A stretch of 64,000 nucleotides of DNA from Synoicihabitans lomoniglobus (GTDB taxonomy: Bacteria; Verrucomicrobiota; Verrucomicrobiia; Opitutales; Opitutaceae), in NCBI RefSeq assembly GCF_029023725.1, contig NZ_CP119075.1:2351501-2415500 (forward strand), given 5' to 3'. The notes below the pieces were generated by a model. It was not told where the DNA came from, did not search any database, and saw nothing but the letters and a program-made list of their open reading frames with translations. Shown one piece after another: positions 19,288 through 28,263 of this stretch (positions are counted from its first letter, which is position 1; the number at the start of each line of letters is the position of its first letter). Position numbers and translations under genes: made by a program.

Positions 19288-22086
19288 ATGAAGTCCCTTG
19301 TCGTCGCCGAGAAACCCAGTGTCGCTACCGATTTAGCCAAAGCCCTCGGTCGGGTTCCGAAGAAAGGCGACGTCTACGAAAACGATGAATACGTCATCGC
19401 CTCGGCCGTCGGCCACCTCGTCGAACTCGAGATGCCCGAGGACATTGATAAAAAGAAATACGGTTACTGGCGCCTCGAAACCCTGCCCATCGTCCCCAAG
19501 AAATTCGGGCTTAAGCCGATCAAGTCTTCCGAGGACAAACTCAAGGTCCTCAAAAAGCAGCTGAAGCGCAAAGACATCGACCAAGTCATCAACGCTTGCG
19601 ACGCGGGTCGCGAGGGTGAGCTCATCTTCACCTACATTTACCAACTCGCCAAATCCAAGCTCCCGGTCAAACGCGCCTGGATGCAGACCATGACCACGGG
19701 GGGCATTCGCACCGCCTTTGAGAAGCTTCGCGATGGCGAGAAAATGGCCGGCCTCGCCGATGCCGCCCGCTGCCGTTCCGAGAGCGACTGGCTCATCGGC
19801 ATCAACGGCACCCGTGCTCTCACGAAACGCATGTTCGGTTCCCGCGCTGGCAACGTCGCGTCCGTCGGTCGCGTGCAAACCCCGACGCTCGCCCTGCTCG
19901 TGGCCCGCGAACTCGAGATCCGTAATTTCACGCCCCGCGATTACTGGCGCGTCACCGCCAACTTCGAGGTCGGTGCCGGTTCCTACGAGGGCACCTATCA
20001 GCGCCCGAATTTCAAAAAAGCCGACGATCTCGACCGCGTGGATCGTATCTGGGACCAAGCGTCCGCCCAAGCCGTCCACGCCGCCTGCCAAGGCAACCCG
20101 CCCGCTGTCGTCACCGAGGAGAAGAAGGCCACGACCCAGATCGCGCCCCGCCTCTACGACCTTACCACGCTCCAACGCGAGGCCAACAACCGCTTCGGCA
20201 TCTCCGCCCGCCGCACGCTTCAGATCGCCCAGGCGCTCTACGAGAAGCACAAGATGATCACTTACCCCCGCACCGATTCGCGGGCGCTGCCGGAGGACTA
20301 CATCCCCACTTGTCGGGAAACCCTCGAAAAGCTCGGCGGCGATTTGGGCGAACACGCCAGCAACGTGCTCAACAACGGTTGGCTGCATCCCAACAAACGC
20401 ATTTTCAACAACGCGCAAATCTCGGATCACTTCGCGATCATCCCCACGCCCGTCGAGCCCAAGAAACTCGAGGATCTCGAAGGCAAGGTCTACGACATGA
20501 TCGCCCGCCGATTCGTCGCCACCTTCCACCCAGTGGCCAAGTTCGACGTCACGACCCGGATCTCCACCGTCGCGCAGGAACACGCCTTTAAAACCGAGGG
20601 CAAAATCCTCACCGAGGCCGGCTGGCTCGCCGTTTACGGCCGCGATGCCGCCGATGCCGCCGTGGCCAATCCCGGCGCATCCAAGGACAAGACGTTGCCC
20701 GCCGTCGCCGCTGGCGAGTCCGCCACCACGACCGAAGCCACCCTCCTCGCCGAACAAACCAAGCCCCCGGCGCGCTACTCGGAAGCCACCTTGCTCTCCG
20801 CCATGGAAACCGCCGGCAAACTCGTCGACGCCGACGAACTCGCCGACGCCATGAAGGAACGCGGCCTCGGCACGCCCGCCACCCGCGCCGATACCATCGA
20901 CGGCCTCATCAACCAGAAATACCTGGAGCGCAACCAGCGCGAACTGCAGCCCACGGCCAAAGCCGAACAACTTCTGGAGTTTCTCCACGCCGTCGAAGCC
21001 GACGTCCTCACCAAACCTGACATGACCGGCGAATGGGAGTTCAAGCTGCGCGAGATGGAGTTCAACCGCTACGAGCGCGACACCTTCATGGCCGAGATCA
21101 CCAAGGTCACCGAAGGCATTGTCGATCGCACCAAGAACTTCAACGAAGAGGAAGGCGACGTCCGCGAGACCGCCATCATTTCGCCTTCGGATAACAAACC
21201 GATGCTGGAAACGCTGCGCGCCTACCGCTCGCAGGACGGTCTCATCACCATCTACAAAGTTACCAGCGGCCGCCGCATGGAGGAGCCGGAAATCGCCGAA
21301 CTCGTCTCCGCCGGCGAGATCGGCCCCATCGAAGGTTTCGTCTCCGCCCGCACCGGCAATCACTTCCCGGCCAAACTCAAACTCGGCGCGCCCGACGACG
21401 ACGGCAAACGGAAGGTCGAACTCGATTTCGGTCAAAACGAAGATCTCAGCGCCCTCGAACCCTTCTGGACCGATCCCAAGACCGGCCAGGAACTCTGCGA
21501 AGACTCCACCAACTTCGTCCTGCGCGAGCGCAACGGCGACGAATGGAAACGCGCCTTCCGGGTCGGCCGCATCATGTGCCAGAAAGAGGTCACCCGCGAG
21601 CAGGCCATTCAAATGGTCGAGACCGGGAAAACCGATCTCATCAAAGGCTTCATCTCCAAACGCGGCCGTCCGTTCGACGCCTTTCTGCTCAAAGCCGGCA
21701 ACCGCGTGCGGTGGGAATTTCCGCCCCGCGAAGCCAAACCGGGCGCCAAGGGCGGTCCCCGCGCCAAGAAAGTCTTCGATCCCTCCAAAGCGACGCTCAT
21801 CGGCCCGAGTAAAGCCCACGGCGAAGAAGCTCAACTGCAATCCACGGCAGACGCGTTCGTCGTCACGAAACCAAGCGGAGCCGATGATGCGCCCCGCGTC
21901 GTCTTCGAATTGAAGAAAAAACTCTGCGACCGCGAAATCACCCAGACGGAGATCGAGCAGCTCATGAGTGAAGGCAAAACCGCCCTGCTCGAAGGCTTCG
22001 TCTCCAAACGCGGCGCCAAGTTCTCGGCCCACCTCGTCCTCTCCAAAACCAAAGCCAAAGCCGACTTCGAATTTCCGCCTCGGTGA
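19288..22086 (+). CDS. topB: Type IA DNA topoisomerase (topoisomerase III type)
   Basis: 932 residues. Begins with the Toprim domain (KSLVVAEKPSVATDLAKALG; acidic motif DAGREGE near 112-118); the catalytic Tyr326 lies in KMITYPRTDSRALPEDY. The VVAEKPSVA start and MITYPRTDSR favour TopB over TopA. The C-terminal third has three related modules ending in GFVSARTGNHFPAKLKL, GFISKRGRPFDAFLLKAG and GFVSKRGAKFSAHLVLSK, the last two followed by FPPR. No four-Cys zinc fingers are seen. It relaxes or decatenates DNA via single-strand passage. The TGA stop lies in the loop of a palindrome (see the hairpin cluster). Confidence 0.93.
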   Translation: MKSLVVAEKPSVATDLAKALGRVPKKGDVYENDEYVIASAVGHLVELEMPEDIDKKKYGYWRLETLPIVPKKFGLKPIKSSEDKLKVLKKQLKRKDIDQVINACDAGREGELIFTYIYQLAKSKLPVKRAWMQTMTTGGIRTAFEKLRDGEKMAGLADAARCRSESDWLIGINGTRALTKRMFGSRAGNVASVGRVQTPTLALLVARELEIRNFTPRDYWRVTANFEVGAGSYEGTYQRPNFKKADDLDRVDRIWDQASAQAVHAACQGNPPAVVTEEKKATTQIAPRLYDLTTLQREANNRFGISARRTLQIAQALYEKHKMITYPRTDSRALPEDYIPTCRETLEKLGGDLGEHASNVLNNGWLHPNKRIFNNAQISDHFAIIPTPVEPKKLEDLEGKVYDMIARRFVATFHPVAKFDVTTRISTVAQEHAFKTEGKILTEAGWLAVYGRDAADAAVANPGASKDKTLPAVAAGESATTTEATLLAEQTKPPARYSEATLLSAMETAGKLVDADELADAMKERGLGTPATRADTIDGLINQKYLERNQRELQPTAKAEQLLEFLHAVEADVLTKPDMTGEWEFKLREMEFNRYERDTFMAEITKVTEGIVDRTKNFNEEEGDVRETAIISPSDNKPMLETLRAYRSQDGLITIYKVTSGRRMEEPEIAELVSAGEIGPIEGFVSARTGNHFPAKLKLGAPDDDGKRKVELDFGQNEDLSALEPFWTDPKTGQELCEDSTNFVLRERNGDEWKRAFRVGRIMCQKEVTREQAIQMVETGKTDLIKGFISKRGRPFDAFLLKAGNRVRWEFPPREAKPGAKGGPRAKKVFDPSKATLIGPSKAHGEEAQLQSTADAFVVTKPSGADDAPRVVFELKKKLCDREITQTEIEQLMSEGKTALLEGFVSKRGAKFSAHLVLSKTKAKADFEFPPR

Positions 22087-22280
22087 GGCGGAAATAAGGT
22101 GAGTATCCAAATTGGATACGAATCCCGGAGGGATGCCAGAGACCGGGTGCCCGCTCGCGGGCGGTCGATGGCACAATTTCCGCCTCGGTGAGGTGGAAAC
22201 GGTAGGGTCGCCTCGCCGAGGCGACCGCAACGCCCTGATCTGCCCCCACTCCCGCTCGGACGACCCGGCGAGCCGTCCCT
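22071..22280. repeat. Cluster of short palindromes downstream of topB
   Basis: Six hairpins in about 210 bases: 22071-22095 (11-bp stem, contains the topB stop in its loop), 22103-22119 (gtatccaa-a-ttggatac), about 22145-22166 (around gcccgc-tc-gcgggc), 22176-22199 (near-copy of the first, 105 bases further on), 22206-22226 (10-bp stem, one-base loop) and 22258-22278 (weaker, ggacg...cgtcc). None has a T tract, so they are not classical terminators. The forms resemble REP-like elements. Confidence 0.75.
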
Positions 22281-22346
22281 ACCTTTTGCACCGCTGGAAC
22301 TCCGGTGAGGATTGAAACTTTGGCCCGGTCTCGTCGTCATACTGTC

Positions 22347-23336
22347 ATGCCCTCGTCTTCGTCCCGTCTCGCTGCTATTTCAATCCTCGGCCTCACCACC
22401 ATTGTGGCCGCTGGTTTTGCCGTGATTCAATACCGTCGGGCCGAAGCATTGACCGCAGAACTCGCCGCCGCCCGCCTGACCGAGCAGGAGCAAACCACCG
22501 TCAACGCTCGGCCTCTGCCTTCCGATTCGGCTGCATCGCGATTCACCGAAGAAGCTGCCGCTCGGCCTGCCCTTTCCGAAGACTTTGGCGACGATGAGAT
22601 GAGCGATGAAACCTCCGAAGGTCCTCGCCCCCGCAATGGCGGACGCCGGGATTTCGGCGCCCGGATGGACGAGCTACTCAAAGACCCGGAGATGGCCGCC
22701 GCATTCCAAACCCAACGTCGGGCCGCCCTCGACCGACGTTATGCTGAACTTTTCAGCAAACTCAATTTGCCTCCGGCCCAATTGAATCAACTCAAAGACC
22801 TGCTGGCCGAGAAGCAAAACGCCCCGCGCGATGTCATCCAAGCCGCCCGCGCGGAAGGCTTGGGGCGAGAAAATCGGGACGAAATTCGCGAGTTGATCGA
22901 AATCACCCAAGCGGAAATCGACGCCGATATCCGCGACGCCATCGGAACCCAAGCATTCGAAACGCTGACCAACTTCGAGCAAACCCAACCGCAACGCGCC
23001 ACCGTGAGCCAGTTGGAGTCACGTCTCAGCTACTCCGGCGATCCCCTCAACTCCGCTCAAGCCGAAGCCATGGTCGGCATTCTGGCCAACACCGCGTCCT
23101 CCGGAGCCACCGCCAGCTTTGGTCCCGGCCGCGGCGGCAACAACAGCACACCAATCACCGACGCCGCCATTGCCCAGGCGCAGGCCGTGCTGTCCTCCGA
23201 CCAATTGCAGGCTTTGCAGACACTCCAAAGCGAACAGCAGGCCGCCGCCGCCCTGAATCAAGCCATGCGCGCCCAATTCCGACCGGATCGCACCCCTCCT
23301 TCGTCGGGGGCCACGCCGGGCAATGGCGGAGGCTGA
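22347..23336 (+). CDS. Anchored Gln/Ala-rich hypothetical protein
   Basis: 329 residues from the ATG at 22347 (MPSSSSRLAAISILGL); a GTG at 22305 would add 14 residues without improving the signal. Residues about 8-25 form a membrane anchor, followed by an Ala/Glu-rich segment, an acidic stretch (EDFGDDEMSDE), a helical region with LNLPPAQLNQLKDLLAEKQ, and a flexible tail with GPGRGGNN and SGATPGNGGG. I do not recognise the family; the helical part somewhat resembles small periplasmic anchored helical proteins. A periplasmic location is inferred. It stands alone between the hairpin cluster and the aldolase gene. Confidence 0.75.
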   Translation: MPSSSSRLAAISILGLTTIVAAGFAVIQYRRAEALTAELAAARLTEQEQTTVNARPLPSDSAASRFTEEAAARPALSEDFGDDEMSDETSEGPRPRNGGRRDFGARMDELLKDPEMAAAFQTQRRAALDRRYAELFSKLNLPPAQLNQLKDLLAEKQNAPRDVIQAARAEGLGRENRDEIRELIEITQAEIDADIRDAIGTQAFETLTNFEQTQPQRATVSQLESRLSYSGDPLNSAQAEAMVGILANTASSGATASFGPGRGGNNSTPITDAAIAQAQAVLSSDQLQALQTLQSEQQAAAALNQAMRAQFRPDRTPPSSGATPGNGGG

Positions 23337-23495
23337 GCAGCGACGCAACCGTCACGATAATCGCCCCGAAGACGTTTATTTAACGTCGGCGGCACTGTTG
23401 CTGCTAAAAAACCCCTTGCCGGTCGTTTCGTCGAATCGGTAATCTCGCCGTTCGGTCGCTCGTCGTCCCTCAGTCCGGATTTCCCCTGTATAACC

Positions 23496-24440
23496 ATGAT
23501 CGTAACTACCGCTCAGCTCTTTAAGCACGCCTACGGCAAATACGCCGTCGGAGCTTATAACATCAACAACGCCGAACAGGCGATGGGTCTCTTCAAGGGC
23601 GCCATCGACTCCAAGGCTCCGTTCATCATCCAGATTTCCAAGGGCGCTCGGAAATACACCGACAAGCGCATGCTTGAGGCGATTATCCGCGCGGCATCCG
23701 AGATCTTCCCCGAGGCCATCTTCGCGGTTCACCTCGATCACGGTGACGAAGAGACCTGCTACGACTGCATCGATTCCGGCTTTTTCAGCTCGGTCATGAT
23801 CGACGCGTCCCACGACCCGTTCGACGAGAACGTCGCCATCACCAAGCGCGTGGTTGACCGCGCCCACGCCAAGGGCATCTCCGTCGAGGCCGAGCTCGGT
23901 ATGCTCGGCGGCGTCGAAGAGGACATCGCCGTCGATGAAGGCAATGCCTGCTTGACCGAACCGGCCGAGGCCGAGGAGTTCGTCAAGCTCACCGGTTGCG
24001 ACTCCCTCGCCTGCGCCATCGGCACCAGCCACGGCGCCTTCAAGTTCAAGGGCCGCCAATCGCTGCACTTCGATGTGCTCGACCAGATTAAAGAGCGTCT
24101 CCCTAACTTCCCGCTCGTCATGCACGGTTCCTCCTCGGTTCCCCAGGACGAAGTCGCCCGCATCAACGCCGCCGGCGGCAAGATTGCCGGCTCCATGGGC
24201 GTCGACGTGAACGAGTATCTCCCCGCCGCCAAGAAGGGCGTCACCAAGATCAACATCGATACCGACGGCCGCCTCGTCTGGACCCGCGTTCACCGCGAGT
24301 TCTTCCAGGCCAACCCCGAGCAGTTCGATTTCCGTCCCCCCGGGAAAATCTTCATCGAAGAATACGCGAAGTTCATTGCCAGCCGCAACGAGCTCCTCGG
24401 TTCCGCGGGTCAGCTCGAAGACCTGCGCGCCTCGCTCTAA
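23496..24440 (+). CDS. fba: Class II fructose-bisphosphate aldolase
   Basis: 314 residues; zinc-dependent cleavage of fructose 1,6-bisphosphate into two triose phosphates. Conserved elements: VGAYNINNAEQ near the start, VHLDHGDEE with a zinc-binding His, VEAELGMLGG, IGTSHGAFKF and VMHGSSSVP with the other metal-binding His residues, and INIDTDGRLVWT binding phosphate. The GTSHGAFK and short length match the tagatose/fructose-bisphosphate aldolase class IIB-like group. Monocistronic, with its own terminator 31 bases after the stop; 159 bases upstream carry no gene. Confidence 0.93.
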   Translation: MIVTTAQLFKHAYGKYAVGAYNINNAEQAMGLFKGAIDSKAPFIIQISKGARKYTDKRMLEAIIRAASEIFPEAIFAVHLDHGDEETCYDCIDSGFFSSVMIDASHDPFDENVAITKRVVDRAHAKGISVEAELGMLGGVEEDIAVDEGNACLTEPAEAEEFVKLTGCDSLACAIGTSHGAFKFKGRQSLHFDVLDQIKERLPNFPLVMHGSSSVPQDEVARINAAGGKIAGSMGVDVNEYLPAAKKGVTKINIDTDGRLVWTRVHREFFQANPEQFDFRPPGKIFIEEYAKFIASRNELLGSAGQLEDLRASL

Positions 24441-24470
24441 GCGACGGCTCGATCCTTCGATTCGCTTTCA

Positions 24471-24501
24471 ACGCGCCTCCTTCTTCGGGGGCGCGTTTTT
24501 T
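24471..24501 (+). terminator. Rho-independent terminator of fba
   Basis: A 10-bp stem (24471-24480 with 24487-24496, one G-T pair), loop ttcttc and six T residues. Confidence 0.9.
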
Positions 24502-24663
24502 GTGGGCACCCCGCGACACCGGTTCAACCGCCGCTCCCCGAAATTCCCGAAACTATCGCGGAACATGTTGATGTTTCCCATGCTCTCGTAAGTCCGTGAA
24601 CGTAAGCCGGAGAAAAGCCGTATTTTCAGTGGCGAAACTCCATCTTCGTGCGTCTATTCCTCT

Positions 24664-27276
24664 GTGCGTCCCGTGGTTGTAGACCCCATCCCCCACTCTC
24701 TGCATTTGCGTCTCCTTTCCCGTCTGCTCTTTTGGGTCTGCTGCACGGGCCTCGCTGGATGCCTCACCTCTCCCCTGCTCGCGCAGACCGCCTCCACGGC
24801 CGACTACGACCAAGCGTGGAACATGTATCGCCAAGGCGGCTACGATGAAGCCCTCGCCATCACCGCCGTCGGACGGTTGGTCGACGAAGCCAACGAGGAC
24901 TGGTGGCGCCTTGAGGGCGAGATCCTGTTCACGCTCGGGCGTTACCACGAGGCCTACAATTTGCTCGGCGAGGGCATCACCATCAACCCCGACAGTCTGT
25001 GGCTCATGCTGCAACGACGTGAGGTCGGCCACTACGTGGCCAGCTCGATCATCGAAGCGCCCCTGTCCCAAAGCGACATCGTGCGGGCCATCAATATGGC
25101 CGCCGCCTACCGCGGGTCGGCCGCCATGCAGGATTCCGACTTCCTCGCCGCAGTCTCCCACGGTGCGATTCTCGCCGGCGTCGAGCCCAAGGTCGTCCTC
25201 GATAATTTCCTCCGCCCCGCGCAGGAAAATCCCGACCCGTCGCGCGACGCCTTTCTGGTCGCCGGACAACTCGCGCTCGACAAGCAGGATGCCGCGCTCG
25301 CCTCGCGCACGTTCCGCGCCGGCCTCGAACACTACCCCGACGATCCCGACCTGGAGGCCGGCCTCGCCGCCGCGTTCCAGAATACCGACACCACCCAATT
25401 CCTGCAGCACACCGGCCAGGCGCTCGCCATCAACCCGCGCCACATTCCGTCCCAGCTCCTGCTCGCCCAACACTTCATCGATGCCGAAGACGAGGCCGCC
25501 GCCGAGGCCGCGCTCGATCAAATCCTCGGCCTGAACCCGCGCCACCCGGAAGCCCACGCCCTGCGCGCCGCCATGGCGACTATCGCCGACAATCCGGAGA
25601 TGGCATCCATCCATCGGGACCTCGCCCTCGCCAATTGGTCGGACAATCCACGCGTCGATTTTCTCATCGGCCAAAAGCTTTCGCGGAAGTATCGGTTCGC
25701 CGAAGCCGCCGCCGCCCAACGCCGCGCGCTCGTGCTCGACCCGTTGTATCAACCGTCCCGCATCCAACTCGCTCAGGACCTGCTGCGGCTCGGTCGGGAA
25801 GACGAAGGCTGGGCGCTGGCGGCGATGGTCCACGCCGAGGACGGCTACAACATCGAAGCCTTCAATCTCACCACGCTCCACGATCGTATCGAAGGATTCA
25901 CGACGGTCGAAAATGCCCACTTTCGCATTCGCATGGCGGCCGAAGAAGCCGCCGTCTACGGCCAACGTGCCCTCGCGCTGTTGGAAGACGCACGCACGCG
26001 GCTCTCCGCCCGTTACGGCATCGAGTTGGAGGAGCGCACCACCGTGGAAATTTATCCCGACCCGGCCGACTTTGCCGTGCGCACCTTCGGCATGCCCGGC
26101 ATCGGTGGCTACCTCGGCGTTTGTTTTGGATCAGTGTTTACGGTCAATAGTCCCACGTCGTCGCAGGCCAATTGGGAAGCCGTGCTCTGGCATGAATTCA
26201 CCCACGTCATCACGCTGACCCTCACGCGCAACCGCATGCCGCGATGGCTCAGCGAAGGCATTTCCGTCTACGAAGAGTTGGAGCGTTCGCCCGGTTGGGG
26301 GCAGCGCATGTCGGTCGATTACCACGACCGCATCGTCAACGGTCGCATGCAATCCTTGGGCCGCATGAGCGCCGCCTTCCTCGAAGCGCGCACCGGCGAG
26401 GATACGATGTTCGCCTACTACCAATCCTATCTCGTGGTCGAGTTTTTGGCCGAGCACTACGGCTTCGCCCCCATTCGCGCGCTGCTGCGCGACCTGGCGG
26501 CGGGCATGCCCATCAACGATTCGCTCGAAACGCACTTCGCGGCGTTGTCCGAGCTCGAACCGGCCTTTGTCAACTTCGCCCGCGCGCGCGCTGATGCCCT
26601 CGCCCCGGACTACGATTTGGCCCTGCCCCAACAGGAACAAAGCGGCATGATCGCTCAGATCATGGGTTCGTCTCCGCGCCTCCCGTTCGCGCCCGACAAC
26701 ATTCCGCAGTTGCTGCGCGCGCAACAGACCAAACTCGACCAGGAAAAATGGGCCGACGTGCGCGACGCCCTGGAACCCATCGCGGCCGCCGGCGTTTACT
26801 TGCCGCAACCGTTCAATGTGCACGCGCTGCTGGCCACGGCTTACGCCGGTCTCGGGGAAAAAGACCAGGAGCGCGAAACCCTCGAAACCATTGTGCACCA
26901 TGAAGCCGGGGCCGTGAGCGCGATCACGAAGCTGTTGCGCATCGCCCGCGAGGATCAGGATTGGGCCGCGGTGGCGCGATGGAGCGACGCCTGGCTCGCC
27001 GTGAACCCCATGGCCGCCACGCCGTGGCGCGCCCGCTACTCCTCGCACCGCGAACTGGGTGACACCGCCATCGCCATTGCCGCCGGTGAAACCTTGCTGC
27101 GCCTCGATCCGCCAGACCGCGCCGCCATCCATTTCGGCGTCGCGGAACTTTTGCACCAAAACGCCGATCTCGACGCCGCCCGACGTCACACGCTGCAGGC
27201 ATTGGAAGAAGCACCGCGCTTCCGGGCGGCCTATGATCTGCTCGCCACTTTGCCATCGACCTCCTCGCAACCATGA
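24664..27276 (+). CDS. TPR-repeat lipoprotein with gluzincin metallopeptidase domain
   Basis: Up to 870 residues from GTG 24664. A better start may be TTG 24706, which gives MRLLSRLLFWVCCTGLAGC, a signal peptide with lipobox LAGC. The N-terminal half is TPR-like (repeats such as ALDQILGLNPRHPEAHALRAA and QRRALVLDPLYQPSRIQLAQ). In the middle is WHEFTHV: His510, Glu511 and His514 form an HExxH zinc site (numbering from 24664), with WLSEGISVYEE about 18 residues on giving the third ligand, as in gluzincins (peptidase MA clan). Further TPR-like helices follow. It overlaps the DUF4159 gene by four bases and heads the MoxR cluster. A periplasmic protease or scaffold is inferred; the substrate is unknown. 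Confidence 0.85.
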   Translation: MRPVVVDPIPHSLHLRLLSRLLFWVCCTGLAGCLTSPLLAQTASTADYDQAWNMYRQGGYDEALAITAVGRLVDEANEDWWRLEGEILFTLGRYHEAYNLLGEGITINPDSLWLMLQRREVGHYVASSIIEAPLSQSDIVRAINMAAAYRGSAAMQDSDFLAAVSHGAILAGVEPKVVLDNFLRPAQENPDPSRDAFLVAGQLALDKQDAALASRTFRAGLEHYPDDPDLEAGLAAAFQNTDTTQFLQHTGQALAINPRHIPSQLLLAQHFIDAEDEAAAEAALDQILGLNPRHPEAHALRAAMATIADNPEMASIHRDLALANWSDNPRVDFLIGQKLSRKYRFAEAAAAQRRALVLDPLYQPSRIQLAQDLLRLGREDEGWALAAMVHAEDGYNIEAFNLTTLHDRIEGFTTVENAHFRIRMAAEEAAVYGQRALALLEDARTRLSARYGIELEERTTVEIYPDPADFAVRTFGMPGIGGYLGVCFGSVFTVNSPTSSQANWEAVLWHEFTHVITLTLTRNRMPRWLSEGISVYEELERSPGWGQRMSVDYHDRIVNGRMQSLGRMSAAFLEARTGEDTMFAYYQSYLVVEFLAEHYGFAPIRALLRDLAAGMPINDSLETHFAALSELEPAFVNFARARADALAPDYDLALPQQEQSGMIAQIMGSSPRLPFAPDNIPQLLRAQQTKLDQEKWADVRDALEPIAAAGVYLPQPFNVHALLATAYAGLGEKDQERETLETIVHHEAGAVSAITKLLRIAREDQDWAAVARWSDAWLAVNPMAATPWRARYSSHRELGDTAIAIAAGETLLRLDPPDRAAIHFGVAELLHQNADLDAARRHTLQALEEAPRFRAAYDLLATLPSTSSQP

Positions 27277-28115
27277 ACGTCACCCGCTATCAACGGCTCC
27301 TCCGGCTGGTGCTCGGATGCGCTCTGTTTGCCACCGCGGTTTTCGCCCAACGCAACCGCGGTCGTGGTCAGTCGCAGGATCGTCGCGACGTGCCGGAATG
27401 GACCGCCGAACCCGGCTTTGAACAGGACGTATTTTCCTTCGCCCGTCTCCGCTACGAAAGTTGGGGCGGTGGCGGTGGTGGCTGGGGAGGTTGGGGCGGC
27501 CGGGGTCAAGGCCGTTGGGCCACCGACGCCCCCGATGCCGACCTCAACCTCATGTATCGGTTGCAGCAGATGACCGCGCTGCGCGTGAACCCCGACGTCA
27601 CCTACATCGATATCGAACCGGAGGCGCTGCGCCATTACCCCTTCGTCTACATCGTCGAGGCCGGCTACATGATGTTGCGCGATGAACAAGCGACGGCCCT
27701 GCGCAATCATCTGCTCAACGGCGGCTTCCTGATGGTCGATGATTTTTGGGGTGCCAGTGAATGGGACAACTTCCAACACGAGTTCAGCAAAGTGTTTCCC
27801 GATCGCGAACTCGTGGAACTCACGGTGGATCACCCGATCTTTCACGTCGTCTTCGATCTGCAGGAAATCCCGCAGATTCCCGCCATCAATTTTTTCCGTC
27901 CCGGCGGCCCCACCGATCAAGGAGGCAACGGCCCCGCGCGCTTCTGGTCGGTCTTCGACGACGACGGTCGCATGATGGCGATTATTTGCCACAACACCGA
28001 CCTCGGCGACGGCTGGGAACGCGAGGGCGAAGACCCGACTTACTTCCGCGAATTCGCCGAGAAACACGCCTATCCCATGGCCATCAATATCATCTACTAC
28101 GCGATGACGCACTGA
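27273..28115 (+). CDS. DUF4159-domain exported protein
   Basis: 280 residues. Signal peptide MNVTRYQRLLRLVLGCALFA followed by a likely cleavage at VFA/Q. A Gly/Trp-rich linker (ESWGGGGGGWGGWGGRG, about 63-79) precedes the DUF4159 domain: FVYIVEAGYMMLRDEQ, GGFLMVDDFWG, DHPIFHVVFDL and an AYPMAINIIYYAM end. DUF4159 proteins are regularly found beside MoxR/BatA clusters; the fold resembles class I amidotransferase-like domains, and activity is unknown. It overlaps the preceding gene by ATGA, so coupling is likely. Confidence 0.87.
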   Translation: MNVTRYQRLLRLVLGCALFATAVFAQRNRGRGQSQDRRDVPEWTAEPGFEQDVFSFARLRYESWGGGGGGWGGWGGRGQGRWATDAPDADLNLMYRLQQMTALRVNPDVTYIDIEPEALRHYPFVYIVEAGYMMLRDEQATALRNHLLNGGFLMVDDFWGASEWDNFQHEFSKVFPDRELVELTVDHPIFHVVFDLQEIPQIPAINFFRPGGPTDQGGNGPARFWSVFDDDGRMMAIICHNTDLGDGWEREGEDPTYFREFAEKHAYPMAINIIYYAMTH

Positions 28116-28124
28116 GTGTGCACT

Positions 28125-28237
28125 ATCGTTCTCTTTCTCGTAATCTTTCTCTTTCTCCACCCGACCACTCACCAGTTTCTCCGACGCACCTCCTTCAAAT
28201 AATCGATAACGAGAACGATTAAGAGAACGAGAACGAA
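28125..28237. repeat. Imperfect inverted repeat upstream of moxR
   Basis: A pyrimidine-rich arm at 28125-28157 (atcgttctctttctcgtaat...) is matched at about 26 of 33 positions by the reverse complement of the purine-rich arm 28205-28237 (gataacgagaacgattaaga...). A related element is found directly after moxR. Confidence 0.65.
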
Positions 28238-28263
28238 CCACTTTAACTTCACCTCCACGCCGC

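Noticed and set aside
19333..22230. 965-codon open frame on the minus strand opposite topB
   Set aside because: Antisense shadow of a clear topoisomerase gene; the product has no recognisable motif and its length follows from high GC at third codon positions.
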